Source: Pseudomonas sp. LB-090624 (lineage in GTDB: Bacteria > Pseudomonadota > Gammaproteobacteria > Pseudomonadales > Pseudomonadaceae). Taken from it: DNA of 64,000 bases. Below are positions 56,707 through 64,000 of this stretch, piece by piece. The DNA is taken from positions 1 to 64,000 of the forward strand of contig NZ_QJRL01000014.1 of the NCBI RefSeq assembly GCF_003205205.1, written 5' to 3'. A model generated the notes under the pieces. The model made no database searches. It saw only the letters and a program-made list of their open reading frames with translations, and was not told the origin of the DNA. A program made the translations under genes and the position numbers. How positions within the stretch are numbered: position 1 is the stretch's first letter; every line of letters starts with the position of its first letter.

Positions 56707-57417
56707 ATGAGCCAGGCGTTGATTGAACTGCAGGACCTGGTGTTCGCCTGGCCCCGCCAGGCGCCGCTGCTGGATATTCCGGCGTTCCGCCTGGATGCCG
56801 GCGAAGCGTTGTTCCTGAAAGGCCCCAGCGGCAGTGGCAAGACCACGCTGCTAGGTTTGCTGGGCGGGGTAACCGTACCCGATCAGGGCAGCATCCATTT
56901 GCTCGGCCAGGATCTTGGCAGCCTTGGCCAAGGCGCCCGTGACCGCTTCCGGGTCGACCACACCGGGTACATCTTCCAGCAGTTCAACCTGCTGCCGTTC
57001 CTGTCAGTGCGTGAGAACGTCGAGCTACCCTGCCGTTTCTCGAACAGCCGCAAGGCCCGCGCCGAGCAGCGCCATGGCAGTGTCGACCAGGCCGCCAGCA
57101 CGTTGTTGGCGCACCTGGGGCTGGGCGATCCGGCGCTGCTCGCGCGCCGCGCCGACAGCCTTTCGATCGGCCAGCAGCAGCGGGTTGCCGCTGCCCGCGC
57201 ACTGATCGGCCAGCCCGAACTTGTGATTGCCGACGAGCCGACCTCGGCGCTGGATGCCGATACCCGCGAAGCGTTCATCCACCTGCTGTTCGCCGAATGC
57301 CGCGCCGCCGGTTCCAGCCTGCTGTTCGTCAGCCACGACCAGAGCCTGGCGCCGCTGTTCGACCGCCACCTGTCCCTGGCTGAACTCAACCGTGCCGCCA
57401 AGCCCCGGGAGGCCTGA
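56707..57417 (+). CDS. ABC transporter ATP-binding protein (LolD/MacB type)
   Basis: A 236-residue ATPase with Walker A GPSGSGKTTLLGLL, the Q-loop region FQQFNLLPFLSV, signature LSIGQQQRVAAARAL, and Walker B LVIADEPTSALD. It is the LolD-like class that pairs with FtsX-type permeases. It overlaps the permease start by TGATG. Start 56707 is the first ATG after the upstream stop. Confidence 0.93.
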   Translation: MSQALIELQDLVFAWPRQAPLLDIPAFRLDAGEALFLKGPSGSGKTTLLGLLGGVTVPDQGSIHLLGQDLGSLGQGARDRFRVDHTGYIFQQFNLLPFLSVRENVELPCRFSNSRKARAEQRHGSVDQAASTLLAHLGLGDPALLARRADSLSIGQQQRVAAARALIGQPELVIADEPTSALDADTREAFIHLLFAECRAAGSSLLFVSHDQSLAPLFDRHLSLAELNRAAKPREA

Positions 57418-58682
57418 TGTACCTACTCCGCCTTGCCTTGGCCAGCCTGGCCAATCGCCGCTTTACCGCCTGCCTCACGGCCTTCGCCATCGCCCTGTCG
57501 GTGTGCCTGCTGCTGGCTGTGGAGCGGGTTCGTACCGAGGCTCGTGCCAGCTTCGCCAGCACCATCAGTGGTACCGACCTGATCGTCGGTGCGCGCTCTG
57601 GCTCGGTGAACCTGTTGCTGTATTCGGTGTTCCGCATCGGCAACGCCACCAACAACATCCGCTGGGACAGCTTCCAGCACTATGCACACGACCCACGGGT
57701 GAAGTGGGCAATTCCGATCTCGCTGGGCGACTCGCACCGCGGCTACAGAGTGATGGGCACCACCACAGATTACTTCAGCCGCTACCAGTACGGCCGCCGC
57801 CAGCATCTGGAACTGAGCCAAGGGCGTGAGTTTGCCAACGACCCGTTCGAGGTAGTGCTCGGCGCCGAAGTGGCCGAGGCATTGCACTACAAGCTGGGTG
57901 ACAAGCTGGTGCTGGCCCACGGTGTGGCCGCAATCAGTCTGGTCAAGCACGACGACAAGCCGTTTACCGTCGTCGGCGTACTCAAGCGCACCGGCACCCC
58001 CGTCGACCGCACCCTGCATATCAGCCTGGCCGGCATGGAGGCGATCCATATTGACTGGCACAACGGTGTACCGGCCCGCGGTGCCGGGCGGATCAGCGCC
58101 GATCAGGCGCGTACGATGGACCTGCAACCTGCCGCCATTACCGCGTTCATGCTGGGCCTGAACAACAAGATCGCCACCTTCAGCCTGCAGCGGGAGATCA
58201 ACGAGTATCGCAGTGAGCCATTGCTGGCGATCCTGCCTGGCGTGGCCTTGCAGGAGTTGTGGAGCTTGATGGGCACCGCGGAGCAGGCGCTGTTCGTGGT
58301 GTCGCTGTTCGTGGTGCTGACGGGCTTGATCGGGATGCTTACGGCGATTCTCACCAGCCTCAACGAGCGCCGCCGGGAGATGGCGATACTACGTTCGGTC
58401 GGGGCCCGGCCGTGGCATATCGCCGGGCTGCTGGTACTGGAGGCGCTGTCGCTGGCGGCTGTCGGCATTTTCGCCGGGCTGGGTTTGCTCTATGCAGGGA
58501 TCGCCCTGGCGCAGGGGTATGTGCAGGCCAACTACGGTTTGTATCTGCCCCTGGCACTGCCGAGCGCGCATGAGTGGACCTTGCTGGCTATCATCCTGGG
58601 GGCGGCGTTGCTGATGGGCAGCGTGCCGGCGTGGCGGGCTTATCGGCAGTCGCTGGCCGATGGCCTGTCCATCCACCTCTGA
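57417..58682 (+). CDS. FtsX-type ABC permease
   Basis: A 421-residue inner-membrane protein: one N-terminal span (FTACLTAFAIALSVCLLLAV), a long periplasmic domain with ISGTDLIVGARSGSVNLLLY, and three C-terminal spans (FVVSLFVVLTGLIGMLTAIL, then the ILRSVGARPWHIAGL coupling helix, ALSLAAVGIFAGLGLLYAG). This is the MacB/LolE-like layout. With the preceding ATPase it is a mechanotransducing ABC system, here tied by the Zur box to metal supply rather than to lipoprotein transport. Confidence 0.9.
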   Translation: MYLLRLALASLANRRFTACLTAFAIALSVCLLLAVERVRTEARASFASTISGTDLIVGARSGSVNLLLYSVFRIGNATNNIRWDSFQHYAHDPRVKWAIPISLGDSHRGYRVMGTTTDYFSRYQYGRRQHLELSQGREFANDPFEVVLGAEVAEALHYKLGDKLVLAHGVAAISLVKHDDKPFTVVGVLKRTGTPVDRTLHISLAGMEAIHIDWHNGVPARGAGRISADQARTMDLQPAAITAFMLGLNNKIATFSLQREINEYRSEPLLAILPGVALQELWSLMGTAEQALFVVSLFVVLTGLIGMLTAILTSLNERRREMAILRSVGARPWHIAGLLVLEALSLAAVGIFAGLGLLYAGIALAQGYVQANYGLYLPLALPSAHEWTLLAIILGAALLMGSVPAWRAYRQSLADGLSIHL

Positions 58683-58715
58683 GTACGCGGAATGATCAGA
58701 CACCTCACCACCTGC

Positions 58716-58743
58716 TTCGCGGGCACGCCCGCGAAGAGGCCGG
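58716..58743. repeat. P. putida-type REP element inside the zinc operon
   Basis: TTCGCGGGCACGCCCGCGAA is a perfect hairpin, followed by GAGGCCGG. It lies between the permease stop and the DUF3299 gene. A longer reading frame would run through it, but the signal peptide sets the DUF3299 start after it. Confidence 0.85.
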
Positions 58744-58745
58744 CA

Positions 58746-59258
58746 ATGCATATGCTGCTGGCCCTGCTGTTGCTGGCAGCCATGCCTCTATGGGCCGCCG
58801 AGCCCAAGGAGCTGGACTGGCCCGCGCTGATCCCTGAAGGTGCACCGGTCATCCCGCCGCAACTCACCCCGCTGCACGACATGTCGCAGCTCAGCAACGC
58901 CTTGTCTGCCGAGTCCGCGCCTGCCGCACGCCAACAGGCGCCTGATGCGCCTGTGGTGCAAAGCCTCGACGGCCAGCAAATCAAGCTGCCCGGCTACATC
59001 GTGCCGCTGGAAGTCAGCGAAGAAGGCCGCACCACGGAGTTCTTGCTTGTCCCCTACTACGGCGCGTGCATCCACGTACCACCGCCGCCGTCGAACCAGA
59101 TCGTGCACATTTTCAGCGAAATGGGTGTGCGCGTCGAAGACCTTTACCAGCCTTACTGGATTGAAGGAAAGATGCAGGTTAGAGCCTCCAGCAGCGAGCT
59201 AGCCGATGCCGGCTACCAGATGGAAGCGGAGAAAATATACGTTTATGAGCTGAAATGA
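58746..59258 (+). CDS. DUF3299 periplasmic protein
   Basis: A 170-residue secreted protein (MHMLLALLLLAAMPLWAA) with the DUF3299 core: SLDGQQIKLPGYIVPLEVSE then FLLVPYYGACIHVPPPPSNQ. The conserved Cys-x-His within GACIHVP suggests metal binding. It is the last gene of the Zur-box operon; ATPase, permease, ZrgA and DUF3299 together suggest a periplasmic zinc-supply system. Exact role unknown. Confidence 0.82.
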   Translation: MHMLLALLLLAAMPLWAAEPKELDWPALIPEGAPVIPPQLTPLHDMSQLSNALSAESAPAARQQAPDAPVVQSLDGQQIKLPGYIVPLEVSEEGRTTEFLLVPYYGACIHVPPPPSNQIVHIFSEMGVRVEDLYQPYWIEGKMQVRASSSELADAGYQMEAEKIYVYELK

Positions 59259-59288
59259 GAACCGCTTCGAATTTGTAACGACGCTTCT

Positions 59289-59302
59289 TTGAGCTGGGTC
59301 AA
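59289..59302 (+). promoter_or_regulatory. Anr box and promoter of oprG
   Basis: TTGA-GCTGGG-TCAA matches the Anr/FNR half-sites at the right spacing. Its centre is 41.5 bases before a start point near 59337, and a -10-like TACCAT is at 59325-59330, the class II arrangement. OprG in P. aeruginosa is Anr-dependent, which agrees. Confidence 0.75.
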
Positions 59303-59367
59303 ACAATCCGTTTAGACGGCTCCGTACCATTGGACTACTCGATTACTCACGTCCTTTGGGAGCTTCC

Positions 59368-60051
59368 ATGAACAAGTCCTTGCTCGGCGCCTCACTTGTG
59401 GCCCTTGCGCTCGCCGCCCCTGCCGCCCATGCCTACCAGGCCGGAGACATGATCCTGCGCGCTGGTGCCATCACCACCGCACCGAACGAAAGCAGTGGCG
59501 ACCTGAAATTCGACGGCAACAAGGTTTCGGGCACCAAGGCGACTCTGGATAGCGACACCCAGCTGGGCTTGACCTTCGCCTACATGCTCACCGACCACAT
59601 CGGCCTGGAACTGCTGGCAGCCACCCCGTTCAAGCACACCGTCGGCGTCAAGGGCCTGGGCGGCGGCCTGGACGGCAAGCTGGCCGACATCAAGCAACTG
59701 CCGCCGACACTGTCGCTGCAGTACTACCCGATGGAGCCGAACTCCAGGTTCCAGCCATATGCCGGTGTCGGCATCAACTACACCTTGTTCTTCGATGAAG
59801 ACTTGAGCAGCGCCCGCAAGCAGCAAGGCTTCAGCAACCTGAAGCTGCAGGACTCTGTCGGCATCGCCGGCCAGCTGGGTATGGACTACATGCTCACCGA
59901 AAACCTGCTGGTCAACGCTTCGGTCTGGTACGTCGACATCGACACCAAGGCCAGCGTCAACGGCCCGACTGCGCTGGGCTATAGCAAGACCAAGGTCGAC
60001 GTCGACGTCGACCCATGGGTGTACATGGTCGGCCTCGGCTACAAGTTCTGA
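59368..60051 (+). CDS. oprG: Outer-membrane protein OprG/OmpW family
   Basis: A 227-residue eight-strand outer-membrane protein. The signal peptide ends at AAHAY, the mature part starts QAGDMILRAGAITTAPNESS, and the family block is LGLTFAYMLTDHIGLELLAA; the C-terminus is MVGLGYKF. OmpW/OprG proteins help small hydrophobic or amino-acid solutes across the membrane and are raised under low oxygen. A clear terminator follows. Confidence 0.94.
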   Translation: MNKSLLGASLVALALAAPAAHAYQAGDMILRAGAITTAPNESSGDLKFDGNKVSGTKATLDSDTQLGLTFAYMLTDHIGLELLAATPFKHTVGVKGLGGGLDGKLADIKQLPPTLSLQYYPMEPNSRFQPYAGVGINYTLFFDEDLSSARKQQGFSNLKLQDSVGIAGQLGMDYMLTENLLVNASVWYVDIDTKASVNGPTALGYSKTKVDVDVDPWVYMVGLGYKF

Positions 60052-60063
60052 GCGGCACACTGC

Positions 60064-60090
60064 AGGGCGGCTTCGGCCGCCCTTGTTTTC
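60064..60090 (+). terminator. Intrinsic terminator of oprG
   Basis: AGGGCGGC-TTCG-GCCGCCCT is a perfect stem with a stable UUCG-type loop, followed by TGTTTTC. Confidence 0.9.
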
Positions 60091-60163
60091 TGCGGCCATA
60101 GCCAGCAGCCAAAAGCCGCCGCGCTGATCGCCATGGCCAGGGCGCAGAGCGCCCCAATGGGAA

Positions 60164-61096
60164 TCAGCTTTTGCCCAGCAGCCGCGCCAAACCCTCGACC
60201 ATCGGCGTCGCCTGCGGAAAATCGAACCGCGCCAGCAGGCGCTGGTTCTCCGCTCGCGAATGGCGGATATCACCCGATCGCGCCGCCGCATAGCTGATCG
60301 CTGGCAAGCTCCCCACAACCTTCTCCAGCGCAGCCAGCAACTGGTTCAGTGAGGTCGCCTGGTTCAGCCCGATGTTCACCGCCCCCTCCTCAACCTGCGG
60401 CTGCTCCAGTGCCTGCACCATCACCTGCACCAGGTCGCCCACGTAAAGGAAGTCACGGGTCTGCTCGCCGTCACCGAACACTGTAATCGGCAAGCCCTGC
60501 ACAGCGCGCTCGCAGAAGATGCTGATCACCCCGGAATACGGTGAGGAAGGGTCCTGCCGTGGCCCGAAGATATTGAAGAAGCGAAACACCACCGGCTCCA
60601 GGCCATGCTGGCGACGGTAGAAGTCCAGGTACTGCTCACTGGCCAGCTTGTCCACGGCATAAGGGGTCAACGGCGCCTTGGGCGTGTCTTCGGCAATCGA
60701 CTCCCCTTCACCATTGTTGCCGTACACCGCTGCGCTGGAGGCAAACAGCACCCGACGCAGGCCATGCACGCGCATGGCTTCGCAAACGTTGAGGGTACCG
60801 ATGAAGTTACTCTGGTGGGTACGCACCGGGTCTTCGACCGAGGCCTGAACCGACGCTACCGCTGCCAGATGCACCACAGCACGGCAGCCAGCCGCCGCCT
60901 GAGTGACCAGCCCTGCATCGGCAACATCACCTTCGATCAGTTCCAGCCGTGGGTGGTCGACCTGCAGATTGCTTCGCCGGCCGGTGGAGAAGTCGTCGAG
61001 AATGCGTACGGCGTAGCCTTTGTCCAACAACGCATCGCACAGGTGGGAGCCAATGAAGCCGGCACCGCCGGTGATCAGGATGGGGGCGTCAGCCAT
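60164..61096 (-). CDS. NAD-dependent epimerase/dehydratase (GalE/WbpP-like)
   Basis: A 310-residue extended SDR. The NAD motif is ILITGGAGFIGSHLCDALL; FASSAAVYGNNGEG and PYAVDKLASEQYLDFY give the Ser/Thr-Tyr-x3-Lys triad; FFNIFGPRQDPSSPY is the substrate-side block. It acts on a nucleotide sugar, probably for O-antigen or exopolysaccharide precursors; a C4-epimerase role is likely but not proved. Start 61096 overlaps the upstream gene's end by 8 bases. Confidence 0.9.
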   Translation of the reverse strand: MADAPILITGGAGFIGSHLCDALLDKGYAVRILDDFSTGRRSNLQVDHPRLELIEGDVADAGLVTQAAAGCRAVVHLAAVASVQASVEDPVRTHQSNFIGTLNVCEAMRVHGLRRVLFASSAAVYGNNGEGESIAEDTPKAPLTPYAVDKLASEQYLDFYRRQHGLEPVVFRFFNIFGPRQDPSSPYSGVISIFCERAVQGLPITVFGDGEQTRDFLYVGDLVQVMVQALEQPQVEEGAVNIGLNQATSLNQLLAALEKVVGSLPAISYAAARSGDIRHSRAENQRLLARFDFPQATPMVEGLARLLGKS

Positions 61097-61973
61097 GGCG
61101 GTAGAACCGGTCCAGTAGAGGCGGCAAGCCCGCGCGCCAGGCACGCGGCTTGATGCCGAAGGTATGAAGGATTTTCTTGCAGGCCAATACCGCGTGCTGT
61201 GGCTCTTCGCTGGCGTCCGGGCGCGCGGCATGGGCCTGCGGGGTGGGTGCCTGCACCGCCAGTTGGCGGTACTGACCGGCCTCGGCGAGAATCGCCTGGC
61301 CCAGCGCCAGCGGCGTAGTCGCCTCGTTGCCGGCGTAATGGTAGGTGCCCCACAGCGGCGCACTGCAGTCGAGTTGCTTGAGCACCGACAGGATCACCCG
61401 AGCGGCATCGTCGACCGGGGTAGGGTTGCCACGCCGGTCATCGGCCAACAGCAATTCCTGCGGTTGCTCGGCACGTGTCAGGAAACGGCCCAGCGAGCCA
61501 TCGATGCTTTCGTCGAGCAACCAGCCAAAGCGCAGCAGCACATGCTGCGGGCAGGCCGCGCGCACGCTCTGCTCGATGCGCCACAGCGCCTGACCACGCA
61601 AGCCCAACGGCACGGGCTCGTCTTTCTCGCTGTAGGCCGTGGCTCGCGCCCCATCAAACACCCGGTAGCTGGAAGGCTGCACCAGGGTGATCTGATGGTG
61701 CTGGCACAGCTCTGCCAGCCGTTCCACCGCCCGCTCCTGTAGCGCCAGGCGCGGCTCGCTGACCGACTCGGCCTGGAACCAGTCGAAATAATAGGCCAGA
61801 TTGACCAGGGCGTCGGGGCGGTGGTCGTCGAGCAACTGCGTAAGGCTGGACGGCGTCCAGCCATTCTCGGGCGGGCGCGGCGCCAGAAATGCGATGTCCT
61901 CCTCGGCCCCAAGACGAATCAGCGCTTGCCCGAGGGCATTGCCACCACCCAACAGCATTAGGCGCATACGCAT
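61089..61973 (-). CDS. RfbD-like sugar-nucleotide reductase
   Basis: A 294-residue protein resembling dTDP-4-dehydrorhamnose reductase (RmlD): Rossmann start MRMRLMLLGGGNALGQALIR, PDALVNLAYYFDWF, a Tyr/Lys pair not as clear as in SDR, and LLRFGWLLDESIDGSLGRFL. No rmlABC genes are beside it. It is coupled to the epimerase gene. Residues before 61973 in frame do not look coding. Confidence 0.8.
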   Translation of the reverse strand: MRMRLMLLGGGNALGQALIRLGAEEDIAFLAPRPPENGWTPSSLTQLLDDHRPDALVNLAYYFDWFQAESVSEPRLALQERAVERLAELCQHHQITLVQPSSYRVFDGARATAYSEKDEPVPLGLRGQALWRIEQSVRAACPQHVLLRFGWLLDESIDGSLGRFLTRAEQPQELLLADDRRGNPTPVDDAARVILSVLKQLDCSAPLWGTYHYAGNEATTPLALGQAILAEAGQYRQLAVQAPTPQAHAARPDASEEPQHAVLACKKILHTFGIKPRAWRAGLPPLLDRFYRHG

Positions 61974-62330
61974 AGAGTCAGCAGATCCGGAGAGGTTGTT
62001 GAAGGAAAGGGGCCATTTTGCGGTTTCCTGCCCGGGAAGTCCAACACCGGACCCGTTCGATGCCACAGGGCGCGATTCCACAGTTTCACCGCTCAATACC
62101 GCCGCAGACAGAAATTTCCTACGACATACGAGGCATGGGCTGACTACCACATCACGGCATAACGCCATTGAATAGTCGACTCCCCACTTGCCAGCCAGGG
62201 AGTTTCACACAAAAACGACAAGGACTGTTCAATGCCTCATACGGAAGCTGCCTACCTGGATTCAAGCGCGCAAGGCGAAGGTATCGACTAGCCTATTCTG
62301 CGTGACGGCTGCACCAATCATTGGCTTTTA
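61974..62330. other. Intergenic stretch before the truncated permease
   Basis: About 350 bases with no convincing gene. It contains the promoter side of the minus-strand rfbD-like gene and the 5' flank of the TSUP remnant. No -10/-35 pair was clear. Confidence 0.45.
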
Positions 62331-62676
62331 TGACGGCATCTTCGGCCCTGGAGTCGGCTCGTTCTTCATGCTGGCCTGCGTGGTCCTCTTGGGCCAGCAC
62401 CTCATTCAAGCCGTATGCACCAGCAAGCTTTTGAACGCAGCCTGTAACCTAGGCGCATTGTCAGTCTTTTCTCTAAGAAGGGCGATCATCTGGCCGCTGG
62501 CGCTGGCAATGGCGCTCGCCGCCTTTCTGGGCGCGCAATTGGGGGCACGCTGCGCAGTACGCTTCGGCTCACGCCTCATAAAACCGCTGCTGGTCAGCGG
62601 CTGCTGCATCATGGCACTCAAACTGCTGCTCGATACCGGCAACCCGCTCGGCGAATGGCTCAACCAGTTCTTCTAG
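62188..62676 (+). pseudogene. 5'-truncated TSUP (TauE/SafE) family permease
   Basis: Only the second half of a sulfite exporter-type permease is readable: IIGFYDGIFGPGVGSFFMLA is the repeat-2 signature, followed by LLNAACNLGALSVFSL and three more hydrophobic segments. A normal TSUP is about 250 residues with a first-half repeat; that half is missing, and the first 45 residues of this frame look random. The likely remnant spans about 62300-62676. Function is doubtful. Confidence 0.65.
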
Positions 62677-62684
62677 AGAGCACC

Positions 62685-63530
62685 ATGCACATTCAAAAGG
62701 CTTCCCCGCAGCGCGTGAAGTGGCAGTTTGACGAGCCCGCCCCGGGCAAAGAGCTGTTCATCAATGAAGTCTTTGAAAACTACCAGCAACAGGCGCGATT
62801 GCTGTTACCTGATATCGAGCGCGCAGCCCCCGCATTCGTTTTGGGGGGCGCGCGTTCGGACTTTACCCGGCTCAACCCACTGCTTTATCGCCTGCAAACC
62901 GCAGGCATTGGTTCACTCACTGGCAATCTGTCAGGTCATAGCCTCGCCAGCGAGCCAGGCGCAATGGCGCCGTCACTGGCTACGAACCTTGATGAAGCAA
63001 AGCGTTTCCACGCGCATATCGCGCCTCGATGCCGAACGCTCATCGGCCACAGCCTTGGCGCGGCAATTACGCTTAAGCTTGCAGCACAGTTGCCACAAGT
63101 GGACAGCATCGTATTGATCTGCCCTGCAGTTTATCCAGACGATGCCCACCAGGCGCCGTTCGGCCCGGCATTCACTGCCGCCATCAACAAGCCTTTCGGT
63201 TTTCTGGAGAGCGATAGCTACACCTTCCTCAACCAGTTTCGTGGAAGAGTATTGATGGTGATCGGCGAGTACGACGGGCTCAACTCCCAGAGATTCGGCA
63301 AAGGCCCCGGCACCAGCGCTGGCAATTTGTGGCTTGCTGGCACTGAACGCTACAGCCCGATTCCTGAAGAAGTTACCCTCGCCTTGATGCGAGCAGTTTC
63401 AGCGGCGCGTTTGCAATGCCTGTTTCTTACCGACTGCGACCATGGCATCGCAGCTCATTTGCGCAGTACTCCAACAATAGCGGACCAGGTTGCGGACGCA
63501 GTAGTATCGTTCATCCTCGACAGTGCTTAA
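62685..63530 (+). CDS. Alpha/beta-hydrolase family protein
   Basis: A 281-residue cytoplasmic protein with GARSDFTRLNPLLYRLQTAG, the nucleophile elbow IGHSLGAAITLKLAAQ, VLMVIGEYDGLNSQRF (acid region) and DCDHGIAAHL (His). All catalytic landmarks are present. The substrate is unknown. Start 62685 (MHIQKASPQ) is chosen over an in-frame start in the TSUP remnant. Confidence 0.8.
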   Translation: MHIQKASPQRVKWQFDEPAPGKELFINEVFENYQQQARLLLPDIERAAPAFVLGGARSDFTRLNPLLYRLQTAGIGSLTGNLSGHSLASEPGAMAPSLATNLDEAKRFHAHIAPRCRTLIGHSLGAAITLKLAAQLPQVDSIVLICPAVYPDDAHQAPFGPAFTAAINKPFGFLESDSYTFLNQFRGRVLMVIGEYDGLNSQRFGKGPGTSAGNLWLAGTERYSPIPEEVTLALMRAVSAARLQCLFLTDCDHGIAAHLRSTPTIADQVADAVVSFILDSA

Positions 63531-63541
63531 GGCGTTTAGCA

Positions 63542-64000
63542 TTACTCGATCTCGAACAGACCATTGCGCAACGGCCCCACGCTCAACCGCTCGCGCACAT
63601 CGTCATCTATACGAGGATCATCCGGCCGGTACAGTTTCACCTGCCGGTAGGCATTGATGCGATTGATCTCCTCGCCCAGGTACTCCCACACCACCCGGGT
63701 ACAGGCCGGGTTGCGCCGGTCGCCGCTGGAGACACCGGCCTTCAGCCCGTTCAGGCGGGTGATGCGGCTTTTGAAGCTGGGAATGAGAATGGTCTGACTC
63801 ATCTCGTTGAAGGTCAGCGACTCATAGTCGATGAGGAACACTCGGTCCTGCAGCTGGAATGCCGCGCCCAGGTAGCGGCAACGGACTTCGGCATGCTGGT
63901 CGGTAGCGCTGGAACGCTCTTGACGCTCCTGGCGCTCGAACAGGAAGCGGCCGCGCTCTTCCCACAGGTGCACCAGCGACACCAGGATCGTGCCCGGTAC
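63542..64000 (-). CDS. Unknown protein, C-terminal part (gene runs off the window)
   Basis: The frame is open to the window edge (VPGTILVSLVHLWEERGRFL at the edge side) and ends at 63542. The visible ~150 residues include LGAAFQLQDRVFLIDYESLT, SQTILIPSFKSRITRLNGLK and YRPDDPRIDDDVRERLSVG. The true start lies beyond the window. I do not recognise the family; a regulator's C-terminal domain is only a guess. Confidence 0.6.
   Translation of the reverse strand, partial: VPGTILVSLVHLWEERGRFLFERQERQERSSATDQHAEVRCRYLGAAFQLQDRVFLIDYESLTFNEMSQTILIPSFKSRITRLNGLKAGVSSGDRRNPACTRVVWEYLGEEINRINAYRQVKLYRPDDPRIDDDVRERLSVGPLRNGLFEIE

Overview
The window is a ~63% GC chromosomal segment of a fluorescent pseudomonad, almost certainly a member of the Pseudomonas putida group. 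Three things support this: the gene content and order (dsbD-aroQ-accBC, acoRXABC, mpl-ubiX, eatR-eat-eutBC, ppa, ribB-xseB-ispA-dxs, ribA, pgpA-thiL-nusB-ribH-ribBA-ribE-ribD-nrdR, oprG), REP elements of the type known from P. putida, and sigma-54/Anr/Zur-type regulation. From memory the backbone matches the P. putida KT2440 PP_0500-PP_0561 region in inverted numbering; that comparison is recollection, not a computation.

Layout. 1-4.6 kb: thiol-disulfide export (dsbD), type II dehydroquinase (aroQ) and the acetyl-CoA carboxylase biotin carrier and carboxylase (accBC). 4.6-11 kb: acetoin catabolism, with a sigma-54 activator (acoR) divergent from acoXABC and a clear -24/-12 promoter plus a palindromic activator site between them. 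11-14 kb: repeats, a MORN-repeat lipoprotein with a C-terminal C13 (legumain-like) peptidase domain, and a Rossmann-fold oxidoreductase. 14-16.3 kb: YceK-type lipoprotein, ubiX, mpl. 16.3-24 kb: ethanolamine use (EatR-like activator, aldehyde dehydrogenase, permease, B12-dependent EutBC). 24-27.8 kb: GNAT, DedA, MtfA-like peptidase, ppa, XRE/S24-like regulator.

28-38.3 kb is the most accessory-looking part. It holds a copper-resistance cassette (CopA, a small Met/His-rich protein, CopB, a His-tailed cytochrome c), a siderophore cassette (TonB receptor, two-component pair, esterase) and a zeta-toxin-family protein with no partner. 38.4-51.9 kb is biosynthetic: FMN-riboswitch-controlled ribB, isoprenoid genes (ispA, dxs), a collapsed TonB-receptor (btuB-type) remnant beside an intact btuF-like gene, ribA, and the long minus-strand pgpA to nrdR run. 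52-53.9 kb: lipoprotein, methyltransferase, thioredoxin-TPR chaperone. 54-56 kb: low-GC unknown genes, one broken at a 6-G run and also carrying a 9-G run. 56-59.3 kb: a zinc-type operon (ZrgA/DUF2796, ABC ATPase, FtsX-type permease, DUF3299) with a near-perfect Zur box. 59.3 kb to the end: oprG with an Anr box, two nucleotide-sugar enzymes, a 5'-truncated TSUP permease remnant, an alpha/beta hydrolase and a gene that runs off the right edge.

How it fits together. The ethanolamine and acetoin modules feed acetaldehyde and acetyl-CoA into central metabolism, each under its own sigma-54 activator. EutBC needs adenosylcobalamin, which makes the loss of the neighbouring receptor gene notable. Riboflavin synthesis is split between a riboswitch-controlled ribB, a free ribA and a rib operon whose RibBA has lost the RibA zinc cysteines. 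No tRNA, rRNA, CRISPR array, insertion sequence or phage was recognised.
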